Positions 9,715 to 18,399 of a stretch of DNA of 64,000 nucleotides are shown one piece after another. The notes under the pieces were generated by a model. It ran no database searches. It saw nothing but the letters and a program-made list of their open reading frames with translations, and had not been told where the DNA came from. The stretch's first letter is position 1; every line of letters begins with the position of its first letter. This stretch comes from Bifidobacterium catenulatum PV20-2 (GTDB taxonomy: Bacteria; Actinomycetota; Actinomycetes; Actinomycetales; Bifidobacteriaceae). The DNA lies in the NCBI RefSeq assembly GCF_000800455.1, contig NZ_CP007456.1:372001-436000 (forward strand). The letters run 5' to 3'. The position numbers were made by a program, and so were the translations under genes.

Positions 9715-11253
9715 GTGCAAAGAAGAAACAAGCCTGAAGTATTGGCTCCCGCAGGCAATCTGCGAGGACTGAAAACCGCCGTCGATTACGGTGCGGACGC
9801 CGTCTACTGCGGAGGTAAGGCGTTCGGCATGCGTTCGGCGCCGAAAAACCTGAGCTTGGAGGATTTCGAAGAAGGCTCCCGGTACGCGCATGAGCGTGGC
9901 GCCCGCGTGTATGTGACCTGCAATGTGTTGCCGCGCAACAACGAAGTCGAAGCGATGCGCGAATACATCGGCCAGCTCAAAGACACCGGCGTGGACGCAC
10001 TGATCGTTTCCGACATTGGTGTGATGCTCATGGCCCGCGAAGTGGCGCCGAACCTGGAACTGCATGTGAGCACGCAGGCGGGAGTCACCAACTATCAGGC
10101 AGCGAACGCCTTCTACCAGTTGGGTGCACGCCGTGTGGTGCTCGCCCGCGAAATGGATCTGCAGGCCGTGCGAGACATTCGCGCACGCATCCCCGACGAT
10201 CTTGACATCGAATGCTTCGTGCATGGCGCGATGTGCATGGCGTTCTCCGGTCGTTGTCTGTTCTCCAATTATCTGACCGGACGTGACGGCAATCATGGCG
10301 AATGCGCTCAACCGTGCCGCTGGAAGTATTCCATAGTCGAGGAAAAGCGCCCCGGCCAGTATTTTCCGATAGAACAGACTAAGGAAGGCGCGTATCTGTT
10401 CAATTCGCAGGATATGAACATGCTTGCGCATATCGACGATCTGCTTGATTCGGGCGCTACCAGTCTGAAAATCGAAGGTCGTTCCAAGAGCGCCTACTAT
10501 ATTGCGGCGATGACGAACGCTTACAAGACCGCCGTTGACGCATACATGGTGCAACGCGGTTTTGAAGACGAGGATGGCACTGTGCTGAAGCCGTTCCACG
10601 ATCGTGTGATTCGTCCGTCCGATCCGGATTACGGCAAGCCGGAAACCGCCGATTCAATTATGGAACATGCGGATGGCGCATTCGCGGGAAAGCCGGATAT
10701 TGCGACCGTTCCCGTCGCTTCTGCCGGCGAACCGGATGATCTGAGCTACCATGCCCGCAGCACAAGGCGTAAGTCGAACACGGCTGCCGAAATCCTGCCG
10801 GAAGGCTGGTATCACGCCGGAGTGCGCCCCGCGGAGCATGTGTCTCTGCCTGACTGGCTGCTGGACGAGCCAGACAAGGTGGCGCACCGCGACTATTCCA
10901 CCGGCTTCTACTATCCGGAGCACAAAGTGCAGCAAAGCACCGATCGTTCCGCGTATTTCCGCGCATGGCTGGTGGTCGGCGAAGTGCTTTCGTGGAGTCC
11001 GGAAGACGGCGGTCGCGTGACCATTATGAGCCGCAACAAGATCGAAGCCGGTCAAGAGGTTGAATTCGTGCTGCCGGGCGCGGCTCCGCTCGCCTATACC
11101 ATTCCGGCCGGCGGATTCCGCGACGCCGATGGGCATTGGGTCGAAGCCATCAACAATCCGGCGCATGTGTTCTCCATGCCATGCCCGCAGGAAGTGCCGG
11201 TGAACGCGGCCATCCGATCGCGCACCAAAAAGCCGACACTCAAAGCGGAATAA
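9715..11253 (+). CDS. U32 family peptidase-like protein (RNA hydroxylation type)
   Basis: The 512-residue protein matches the U32 family. The N-terminus is KPEVLAPAGNLRGLKTAV and GADAVYCGGKAFGMR. The family signature ECFVHGAMCMAFSGRCLFSN is followed by CAQPCRW, supplying Cys residues likely to hold an iron-sulfur cluster. Characterised relatives (RlhA, TrhO/TrhP group) hydroxylate pyrimidines in rRNA or tRNA rather than cleaving peptides; which target applies here is unknown. The start is GTG with AAGAGGAAC upstream. The following YfiH-type gene is 83 bases downstream and may be co-transcribed. Confidence 0.88.
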   Translation: MQRRNKPEVLAPAGNLRGLKTAVDYGADAVYCGGKAFGMRSAPKNLSLEDFEEGSRYAHERGARVYVTCNVLPRNNEVEAMREYIGQLKDTGVDALIVSDIGVMLMAREVAPNLELHVSTQAGVTNYQAANAFYQLGARRVVLAREMDLQAVRDIRARIPDDLDIECFVHGAMCMAFSGRCLFSNYLTGRDGNHGECAQPCRWKYSIVEEKRPGQYFPIEQTKEGAYLFNSQDMNMLAHIDDLLDSGATSLKIEGRSKSAYYIAAMTNAYKTAVDAYMVQRGFEDEDGTVLKPFHDRVIRPSDPDYGKPETADSIMEHADGAFAGKPDIATVPVASAGEPDDLSYHARSTRRKSNTAAEILPEGWYHAGVRPAEHVSLPDWLLDEPDKVAHRDYSTGFYYPEHKVQQSTDRSAYFRAWLVVGEVLSWSPEDGGRVTIMSRNKIEAGQEVEFVLPGAAPLAYTIPAGGFRDADGHWVEAINNPAHVFSMPCPQEVPVNAAIRSRTKKPTLKAE

Positions 11254-11336
11254 TTGCGAAAAACATCGTATAGGTGCAGAAAATCAGCAGAAATTAGTTG
11301 AAATAATCGTAGAACAATCAAGGAAAACAGAAAAAT

Positions 11337-12353
11337 ATGACTGACAAGCAGTATGACGACGCGATTCTTGACAGCAATGCGATCGACCCGACCGACGTGG
11401 ACGGCAATCCAATTCCGGTGACCATTCCAATCATGCTTGCGCCGGGCGTCAAAGTCGTGTACACCACGCGACTTGGCGGCACCAGCGAAGGAGACTATGC
11501 GCACTGCAATCTCGGGGGTAAAACCGGCGATGATCCGAACCATGTGCTCGCCAATCGTGTGGCGCTCTCCAACGCCATCGATGCGAAACTGAGCCTGGTC
11601 AGCCAGGTGCATTCCGGCGTTGCCGTCGATGTGGACGAATTGTTCGTCATGAACCGTCCGTTTGGTTTCGACGTGTCCGGCAGCAAGGGCGAAACCGCTC
11701 AGCAGGTGGGCGAAACCGCGGATGGGCCGGCAGTGGTCGAGGCCGACGGCCAGGTGACCGCGCAGAAGAACGTGGCGCTCGGCATGTTCGCGGCCGACTG
11801 CCTGCCGGTGCTCATGGCCGATGCGGAAGCCGGTGTGATCGGTGCCGCGCATTGCGGGCGTCGTGGTCTGCAGAACGGTGTGATCGGCGCCACCATCGAA
11901 AAGATGGTGGCCAAGGGAGCCAAGCCGGAACGTATTGTCGCCACGCTCGGCCCGTGCATCTGCGGCGACTGCTACGAGGTTGGCGGAGACATTGCTGACG
12001 AATTCGACGCGCAGTTCCCTGGAACCTTCACGCTGAGCCGTTTCGGCCAGCCGGGCATCGATATCGCGGCCGCCGCGCTGCAGGAGCTTGCCAAAGCCGG
12101 TGTTCCGGCTGATAACGTCGTTTCCTCCCGCGCCCGCGTCAACGCAGCCACCCAGTATCTTTCCGAAGACGAGGAATTGGCGGAAATCTGCCAGTCCGAT
12201 GGTGAAGGCGAACCGTGGCTCGCGGAACGTTTCAAGAAGATCCGCCGTAGCCTGTGCACGCTGGAAAATCCTCTCTGGTTCTCGCATCGCCGTGCCACCA
12301 TCGCAGGCAAAGCGCACGAAGGCCGCATGCTTGCGCTGATCGTACGCGAATAG
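11337..12353 (+). CDS. YfiH/YlmD family purine nucleoside phosphorylase (laccase-domain protein)
   Basis: Family hallmarks are present: TTRLGGTSEGDYAHCNLG, the metal-ligand motif SQVHSG, ADCLPVLMAD, AAHCGRRGLQNG and LGPCICGDCYEV. Proteins of this family were first called polyphenol oxidases or laccases but act on purine nucleosides through a zinc site made by one Cys and two His residues, all visible here. At 338 residues it is longer than the usual 240-280, with an N-terminal extension of about 25 residues and an insert near 115-135. In many actinobacteria this gene is in the ftsZ-sepF cluster; here it stands between a U32 gene and ispD. Confidence 0.88.
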   Translation: MTDKQYDDAILDSNAIDPTDVDGNPIPVTIPIMLAPGVKVVYTTRLGGTSEGDYAHCNLGGKTGDDPNHVLANRVALSNAIDAKLSLVSQVHSGVAVDVDELFVMNRPFGFDVSGSKGETAQQVGETADGPAVVEADGQVTAQKNVALGMFAADCLPVLMADAEAGVIGAAHCGRRGLQNGVIGATIEKMVAKGAKPERIVATLGPCICGDCYEVGGDIADEFDAQFPGTFTLSRFGQPGIDIAAAALQELAKAGVPADNVVSSRARVNAATQYLSEDEELAEICQSDGEGEPWLAERFKKIRRSLCTLENPLWFSHRRATIAGKAHEGRMLALIVRE

Positions 12354-12431
12354 TGGGAGAGCGGCGCGCTGTTGCGGATTGCGTGCAGAACGTAAGGCAA
12401 AACGCGTTGCAAACCGATTCGGGGGTTTACG

Positions 12432-13268
12432 GTGGGACGTATGAGTGAGAGAGAGCAGATGCAGGAACAGAAGATGCCGGTTGTGGCCGTGGTGTTGGCG
12501 GCCGGTTTCGGCACGCGATTCGATGAGAACAATCCCAAGCAGTTGGTTTCGGTGGGGGATAAGCCGATCGTCTGCTGGAGCATCGAGGCATTCGAGCGTA
12601 ACGATCGCGTGAGCGACATCATCGTCGTGGTCAACGAGCGTGTCAGCAATATGGTGAACATGCTCATCGACGAAGCCGGCTATACCAAGGTGCGTGCCGT
12701 GATTCCGGGTGGCTCCGAGCGTGTGGACAGCACCCGAGCCGCGCTTGACCTGCTCAAGCAGGCAGGCATTCCCGATGGCGCGAAAATCCTCATCCACGAT
12801 TCCGTGCGACCGTTCGTCGAACAGCAATCCATCGACGGTTGCATCGACAGCCTCGACCAGTTCAACGCGGCGACCGTGGCCTACGCGTCCACTGACACGA
12901 TTCTGCTGACCGAAGATCTTGGAGAGCGCAAGGTGGTGCGCTCCGTGCCCGATCGTACGAACGCATTCCGTGCGCAAACCCCGCAGGCCTTCCGTTTCGG
13001 TACCATCACCAAAGCCTACGAGCTTGCCACCGCCGATCCCGACTTCCACCCGACCGACGACACTCGCGTGGTGGTGGACTATCTGCCGAACGAGCCGGTC
13101 GCCATCGTTGCCGGATCCGAAACGAATCTTAAAATCACCACGCAGGCCGACATGCCGATCGCCGAGAACATAGCGCGCAGCCTCGACCCGGAACACGCCA
13201 AACAAGAAGCGAAAGCGCGCATGCACGCGGTGTTCGCCGAAGCATTCTCACAAATGCATAAGCACTGA
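12432..13268 (+). CDS. ispD: 2-C-methyl-D-erythritol 4-phosphate cytidylyltransferase-like protein
   Basis: The nucleotidyltransferase signature VVLAAGFGTRFDENNPKQLV sits near the N-terminus. It is followed by GDKPIVCWSIEAFE, ILIHDSVRPFV and RAQTPQAFRF, the expected order for the IspD/TarI family. IspD makes CDP-methylerythritol in the MEP isoprenoid pathway; the close relative TarI/Bcs1 makes CDP-ribitol. No teichoic-acid gene is adjacent, so IspD is favoured. Length is 278, slightly above the usual 230-240, with extra N- and C-terminal residues. The start codon is GTG, and an in-frame ATG at 12441 is an alternative. Confidence 0.82.
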   Translation: MGRMSEREQMQEQKMPVVAVVLAAGFGTRFDENNPKQLVSVGDKPIVCWSIEAFERNDRVSDIIVVVNERVSNMVNMLIDEAGYTKVRAVIPGGSERVDSTRAALDLLKQAGIPDGAKILIHDSVRPFVEQQSIDGCIDSLDQFNAATVAYASTDTILLTEDLGERKVVRSVPDRTNAFRAQTPQAFRFGTITKAYELATADPDFHPTDDTRVVVDYLPNEPVAIVAGSETNLKITTQADMPIAENIARSLDPEHAKQEAKARMHAVFAEAFSQMHKH

Positions 13269-13309
13269 TCGTAAACGAACCCACCTTTCGACCACGTACA
13301 CTGGAACAC

Positions 13310-13999
13310 ATGCAGCAGATCAACATCGTCATCTCAGGTTTCACCCCGTACGACGGCATCGACGTGAATCCGGCCGTACTTGTTCCCGTGGCGCTCGCCG
13401 AATATTGGAATGATCCATCTCAATCCGTGGCGCTGTCCGACGATCTTCTGCAGGATGTTTCCATTAGCGTGACGACGGTGACGCTTCCGGTCAGTTTCGC
13501 CAATGCCTGGCCCATGTTGCTGAACGCCATCGAACAGGCGAATCCCGATATTGTCATCGCCACCGGTTTGAAGCGGTCCGCCCGCGGCGTGTTGCTGGAG
13601 CGATGCGCCACGAATCTGATGGACGCGGCCAAGCCTGACGCCGACAATGTGATTCCGCCTCGCCGTCCGATCAATCCAGAAGGCCCGGCAGCATATTGGA
13701 CGCGCTTGCCGTTGCGTTCGATTCTGCGCGATTTCGCCAAACATGAGATTCCCGCCGCGCTGAGTTCTGATGCGGGCACGTTCGTCTGCAATTCGCTGTT
13801 CTACCATCTGCTCGACTGGTCTGCCGCGCAGGAAAAGCGTATTTTGTCGGGTTTCGTAAGCCTGCCGATCGTCAACGAGCAGTCACATCCGCAACATGGA
13901 CTGTCGATCGCGCAGCAAATCGCCGCAGGTAACGATGTGATCCGCGAATCGGTGCGTTATTATCTGCAGCCATCCTCAAGTGAGATTCTGCTCGGCTGA
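13310..13999 (+). CDS. Pyroglutamyl-peptidase I family protein lacking the catalytic His
   Basis: The fold and order of motifs match peptidase family C15: ISGFTPYDGIDVNPA at the N-terminus, the Glu motif LLERCATNLMDA, and the nucleophile motif SDAGTFVCNSLFY. Length (229) is close to the usual 205-220. The third catalytic residue is normally the His of a GFIHVP-type motif; here the sequence reads LSGFVSLPIVNEQ, with Ser in that place. This is seen directly in the codons at about 13845-13880. The protein may be inactive, use a nearby His (SHPQHGLS), or have changed activity. Family assignment is strong; enzyme activity is doubtful. Confidence 0.8.
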   Translation: MQQINIVISGFTPYDGIDVNPAVLVPVALAEYWNDPSQSVALSDDLLQDVSISVTTVTLPVSFANAWPMLLNAIEQANPDIVIATGLKRSARGVLLERCATNLMDAAKPDADNVIPPRRPINPEGPAAYWTRLPLRSILRDFAKHEIPAALSSDAGTFVCNSLFYHLLDWSAAQEKRILSGFVSLPIVNEQSHPQHGLSIAQQIAAGNDVIRESVRYYLQPSSSEILLG

Positions 14000-14147
14000 A
14001 CGGCGTCGGCGTTTCCTCGAACGATTTCTGTGCTCTCTGTGAGAATTATGCGACTGCCGTGTGCCGAACGTTTTTCCTGCGCTAAAGTTCAAGACGGATA
14101 GGCGCGGGCAAGATGCGCGATGGAAGGGAATTCGTGAAAGGAATACC

Positions 14148-15626
14148 ATGGTTGAGCAGTTCCCAATCGTGTTGAGGGGGTACGACAAGGAAAGGGTCGA
14201 TGAGGCGTTCGCTTCGGCTCAGGAGACGGTGGACCGTCTGCGTGAGCAGGTCAAGGCCGACGATCAGACCATCCTTGAACTGCAGGCACAGCTGCAGGAA
14301 GAGAAAAACAAGAAGGCCAACCCGAATTCGTTCGCATCTCTGGGCGCCAACGCGCAGCAGATGCTCGCCAGCGCGGAACAGACCAGCGCCGAGCTGCTCG
14401 ACCGTGCCAAGAAAGACGCTTCCGCAGCACGCGCCACGGTGCAGCTTCAGGCCGAAACCCTGCTGAACAATGCCAAGCTCGACGCCAAGCGTATTCTCGA
14501 CGAGGCCAACGCCAAGGCCGAAGCGGTGCTGTCGAAGGCCAATAATGATGCCGACACGCTGAAGTCCAACGCCCAGCGCGAAGCGGACCAGCTGCGTGGC
14601 GAAGCGCAGAAGGCCGTGGTGGCGCAACGCCAGACCGTCGATCTGGAGTTGACGAACTCCCGTGAGGAGCATGACAAGCGTCTCGCATCGGAGCGCGCCA
14701 CGCAGGAGCGCGAGCTCTCCGATATGCGCGCCGAAGCCACCGAGCAGATCGCGGCGCAGCGCAAGAACGCCAATGACGAGATCAACCGCATGAAAAGCGA
14801 GACCAACGACCAGATCGAATCTGCGTTGGCCGAAGCCAACAAGAAGCTGGCCGACGTGCGTGAGCAGGTGTCCAAGATGATGACGGACGCGCAGCGCCGT
14901 GCCTCGGAAATCACGGATACCGCCAAAGCCAAGGCACAGGAGATCACCGACGAGGCTGAAGTGCATCGCACCAAGACCATCAGCCAGGTCAATGCCGAGG
15001 TGGAGCAGATCCGCGCCGACATTTCCGCCCAGCAGGATGAGGCTACGAAGAAGGTCAACGAGCTGCTCGCCGACCTGAACGAACGCCGTGAAACCGCCAA
15101 GAAGCAGTCCGACGAGCTGATCTCCGAAGCGCAGCATACACGCGATGAGGCCGAGGCATACGCTTCCGACAAGCGTGAGGCAGCCGACAAGCAGGCTGCC
15201 AGCATTCTCAAGCAGGCCACCGAAGAGGCCGACGAGCAGATCAACAAGCGTCGTGAGGCAGCCAAGAGCGAGCTTGAAGGTGTGCAGCAGCGCATCGCCG
15301 ACCTGCAGACCCGTGAGGCGCAGATCACGCAGCGTGTCAGTGAACTGCGTGCCATGTTTGCCAACGCGTTCTCCGGTTTCGGCGCGAACGGCCTGTCTGT
15401 GGTCAATTCCATCGACGGCGAACAGCATGATTCCGCAGCTGAAGTTGAAACTCCGGCGGAATCGCACGACGAGAGTGGCGAAACTGTTGCGGGCGAACCG
15501 GAAGTGACTTTCGATGAGGATGTTGTCTCCGACGAACAGCAGAATAATGACGACTTTGAAGAACCGTCCGAAGACGAGCAGTCTGACCAGGGCGAGGAAG
15601 CACAGGAGGAACAGAACAATGACTGA
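14148..15626 (+). CDS. DivIVA-domain long coiled-coil protein (Scy/Wag31-like)
   Basis: The N-terminus FPIVLRGYDKERVDEAF matches the membrane-binding DivIVA domain. Residues about 60-430 form an almost continuous Ala/Glu/Lys-rich coiled coil with heptad and longer periodic repeats (AKADA-, EANKKLADVREQ-like units). The last 60 residues are strongly acidic. This architecture recalls Streptomyces Scy/FilP and Wag31, scaffolds of polar growth, but the role here is inference. An in-frame ATG at 14061 is less likely because GTGAAAGGA directly precedes 14148. Its stop overlaps the start of pepC by 8 bases, so the two are translationally coupled. Confidence 0.82.
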   Translation: MVEQFPIVLRGYDKERVDEAFASAQETVDRLREQVKADDQTILELQAQLQEEKNKKANPNSFASLGANAQQMLASAEQTSAELLDRAKKDASAARATVQLQAETLLNNAKLDAKRILDEANAKAEAVLSKANNDADTLKSNAQREADQLRGEAQKAVVAQRQTVDLELTNSREEHDKRLASERATQERELSDMRAEATEQIAAQRKNANDEINRMKSETNDQIESALAEANKKLADVREQVSKMMTDAQRRASEITDTAKAKAQEITDEAEVHRTKTISQVNAEVEQIRADISAQQDEATKKVNELLADLNERRETAKKQSDELISEAQHTRDEAEAYASDKREAADKQAASILKQATEEADEQINKRREAAKSELEGVQQRIADLQTREAQITQRVSELRAMFANAFSGFGANGLSVVNSIDGEQHDSAAEVETPAESHDESGETVAGEPEVTFDEDVVSDEQQNNDDFEEPSEDEQSDQGEEAQEEQNND

Positions 15627-16959
15627 CATCACGCCGTTGAGCGCTGATGCATTGGCAACGCTGGTTGAGGATTTCGAAGCCAGCGACCACAACCGTATGG
15701 CCATGAACGCGGTCACCGCGGCGGGCATCAACAAGGTGGCGCGCAACTATGACCGCGCCCGCCTGATGCAGCGCAGATTCTCCACCATTGTCGACAATGG
15801 CACCGCCACCCATCAGGATCGTTCCGGCCGTTGCTGGCTGTTCAGCTCGCTGAACGTGGCTCGTTTCGTGGCCAAGAAGAACATGGGGCTGAAGGAATTC
15901 GAGTTCTCCCAGAACTATGCCATGTATTACGACAAGCTCGAGCGCGTCAACTACTTCCTGCAGGACGTGGCCGAACTGGTGAAGGCCGGCGAGCCGTCCG
16001 ACTCCCGCCTGATCCAGCATCTGCTCGCCGATGTGATGGGCGACGGCGGTCAGTGGACCATGGCCATGAACGTGTACAAGAAGTACGGTGCCGTTCCGAA
16101 GGATCTGTTCCCGGAAACCGAATCCTCCAAGAACACCGGCGAAATGAATGTGCAATTGCGTCGCCTGCTGCATACGGCTGTCGCGCACATGTATGCCGAT
16201 CCGGCTTCGATCGAATCGGTAATCGCCGAAGCGACCGCCGCCGGCCACCGCATTCTGACGATTCACTTGGGCGAGCCGCCGAAGAGCTTCGACTGGGAGT
16301 GGACCGACAAGGACGGCGAGTTCCACCGCGATGGTGAGATCACGCCTGTGGAATTCTGGCAGAAGTACGTCGGTTCCGCCGATTTGGAAAGCTACGTGTG
16401 CTTGGTCGACGATCCTCGTCAGGAGCATGCGAAGGGCAAGAAGATCGGTATCGAGCACTTGGGTAATGTGGCCGGGGGAGACCCGACCGAATATCTGAAC
16501 GTGCCGAACCAGTTCATGAAGGATTGCGTGCGTCAGATTCTCGAAGAGCAGGGCATTCCAGTATGGTTCGGTGCCGACTGCCACCCGATGATGGATCGTG
16601 AAAACGGCGCTTGGGCCACTGATCTGTTCGAATACGGCAAGGTGTATGGCGTTGATTTCGACCTGAACAAGGAAGATCGCGTGCGTTTCGCCGATTCCGC
16701 AATGAACCACGCTATGGCGTTCGTCGGCGTGGACGTGGCCGAAGACGGCACGACCACCCGTCGTTGGCGCGTGGAGAACTCCTGGGGAGACAAGATCGCA
16801 GACAAGGGCTACTTCACCATGAGCGACGACTGGTTCACCGAATACGTGTACGAGGTCGCCGTGCCGAAGGCGCTGCTCCCTGCCGAATATCAGGCCGCTC
16901 TTGACGAGCCGGCCACCATGCTTCCCGCATGGGATCCGATGGGCGCTCTGGCTGACTGA
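15619..16959 (+). CDS. pepC: Aminopeptidase C (bleomycin hydrolase family, C1B)
   Basis: The cysteine-protease triad is visible: Cys in DRSGRCWLFSSLN, His in MNHAMAFVGV and Asn in VENSWGD. PepC is a cytoplasmic hexameric aminopeptidase that trims peptides. The 446-residue length is normal. The start at 15619 follows GGAGGAACAGAACA and lies inside the end of the preceding coiled-coil gene; an upstream ATG at 15514 is a spurious extension. No membrane segment is present. Confidence 0.95.
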   Translation: MTDITPLSADALATLVEDFEASDHNRMAMNAVTAAGINKVARNYDRARLMQRRFSTIVDNGTATHQDRSGRCWLFSSLNVARFVAKKNMGLKEFEFSQNYAMYYDKLERVNYFLQDVAELVKAGEPSDSRLIQHLLADVMGDGGQWTMAMNVYKKYGAVPKDLFPETESSKNTGEMNVQLRRLLHTAVAHMYADPASIESVIAEATAAGHRILTIHLGEPPKSFDWEWTDKDGEFHRDGEITPVEFWQKYVGSADLESYVCLVDDPRQEHAKGKKIGIEHLGNVAGGDPTEYLNVPNQFMKDCVRQILEEQGIPVWFGADCHPMMDRENGAWATDLFEYGKVYGVDFDLNKEDRVRFADSAMNHAMAFVGVDVAEDGTTTRRWRVENSWGDKIADKGYFTMSDDWFTEYVYEVAVPKALLPAEYQAALDEPATMLPAWDPMGALAD

Positions 16960-17135
16960 TACGTAAACCGACAAGCCGATTGACGAATGCCGACTGCATG
17001 GGACTTCGCAAAAAGTCCAGCATGCAGTCGGCATTCGTGTTATTCCATTTTTATCCGTTAAGGTGACTTCGGTGATTATCATCCATGCACAGTATGCATG
17101 AAGCAGGTATGCAGGTATAAGGAGGAGCAGAAGAG

Positions 17136-18269
17136 ATGTCAGGTCTTCGCGGTCCAGATAGTTCGAGGGATGCACAATTGTTGGATAACGCTGTGTTTCC
17201 GGAGACCGTGGATGTCAATATTCGACAGTTGGACCCGATTCCCGCTCCCCGATATTTTCTGAAGGAAATCCCGCTTACCGACGAGATGAGCGATCTGGTG
17301 TTGAAGTCCCGTCAGGAAATCCGTGACGTGCTGAACGGCAAAGACGATCGTTTGCTCGTCATCGTCGGCCCCTGCTCGATTCATGATCCGAAAGCCGCAC
17401 ACGAATACGCCGCAAAGCTCGCGGCCGTCAAAAAAGAGCTGGAAGACCAGCTGGTCATCGTGATGCGCGTGTATTTCGAAAAGCCGCGCACCACCATCGG
17501 GTGGAAGGGACTGATCAACGATCCTGATCTCGACGGCCAGTTCAACATTCGCAAGGGCATGTGGCTTGCACGCAAGGTGCTGGCCGATGTGCTGAGCCTT
17601 GGACTCCCGGCAGCCACGGAATGGCTTGACCCGATCACCCCGCAGTACATCTGCGACCTGATCAGCTGGGGTGCGATCGGCGCTCGCAATACCGAAAGCC
17701 AAGTGCATCGCGAGCTCGCGTCGGGCATGTCGATGCCAATCGGCTTCAAGAACGCCACCGACGGTTCGATCAAGCCGGCAGCGGACTCCTGCTTCGCGGC
17801 CGCCTTCGAGCATCATTTCCTGTCCATCAATCTTGACGGACGTGTGATTTCCGCCGAAACCAAGGGCAATCCCGATTGCCACCTGGTGTTGCGCGGTTCT
17901 TCGCACGGTCCGAACTACGACACCGAATCCGTGGCGAAGGCGTTGGCCGATCTGAAGGTTTCCAAGGCTTCCGGACCGAGCGAACACGGCATCGTCATCG
18001 ACGCGGCGCACGGCAACTGCGGCAAGAACGAAGTGCGCGAAGCTGAAGTGATCGAAAACATCGCATCCCGCATCGCAGCAGGCGAACAGGGAATCAGCGG
18101 TATTATGATGGAAAGCTTCCTGAAAGCCGGCAATCAGAAGCCCGCTCCGCTCGACCAGCTGGAATACGGCAAGTCCATCACCGACGCCTGCGTGCCGTGG
18201 GAACGTACCGAACAGCTGCTGCACGCGCTTGCCGAAGCGGTCGAAAGCCGTCGCAAGCTTGCCGAATAA
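17136..18269 (+). CDS. aroG: 3-deoxy-7-phosphoheptulonate synthase (DAHP synthase), copy 1
   Basis: This enzyme condenses phosphoenolpyruvate and erythrose 4-phosphate in the first step of aromatic amino acid synthesis. Type I (AroFGH) motifs are clear: LLVIVGPCSIHDPKAAH, RVYFEKPRTTIGWKGL, GARNTESQVHRELASGMSMP and the late HGIVIDAAHGNC metal region. Length 377 is slightly above the E. coli enzymes because of an N-terminal extension. TAAGGAGGAG lies just before the ATG. It is followed by a terminator and a second, related copy. Which aromatic amino acid inhibits it cannot be told by eye. Confidence 0.95.
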   Translation: MSGLRGPDSSRDAQLLDNAVFPETVDVNIRQLDPIPAPRYFLKEIPLTDEMSDLVLKSRQEIRDVLNGKDDRLLVIVGPCSIHDPKAAHEYAAKLAAVKKELEDQLVIVMRVYFEKPRTTIGWKGLINDPDLDGQFNIRKGMWLARKVLADVLSLGLPAATEWLDPITPQYICDLISWGAIGARNTESQVHRELASGMSMPIGFKNATDGSIKPAADSCFAAAFEHHFLSINLDGRVISAETKGNPDCHLVLRGSSHGPNYDTESVAKALADLKVSKASGPSEHGIVIDAAHGNCGKNEVREAEVIENIASRIAAGEQGISGIMMESFLKAGNQKPAPLDQLEYGKSITDACVPWERTEQLLHALAEAVESRRKLAE

Positions 18270-18300
18270 TCGCAAATAAGCGTAAATAATCGTCAATAGA

Positions 18301-18348
18301 AAAACCGTGCGAAAACCGCGTAATCTGCGTAATCGCACGGTTTTTGCA
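18301..18348 (+). terminator. Terminator between the two DAHP synthase genes
   Basis: AAAAACCGTGCGA at 18301-18313 pairs perfectly with TCGCACGGTTTTT at 18334-18346, giving a 13-bp stem that ends in a T run. The two paralogues are therefore probably separate transcription units. Confidence 0.85.
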
Positions 18349-18399
18349 TTGTGATTGCTATTCTTGGGAAAGATAGTGATTTCCAAGGAGAGCAGTGAG

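Noticed and set aside
11094-13226. 710-codon minus-strand frame across the YfiH-type and ispD genes
   Set aside because: Both plus-strand proteins have clear family motifs, and the antisense translation crosses two genes and a spacer without recognisable domains.
14082-15746. 554-codon minus-strand frame opposite the coiled-coil gene
   Set aside because: Leu/Gly-rich mirror of a repetitive coiled-coil gene; no start signal and no family resemblance.
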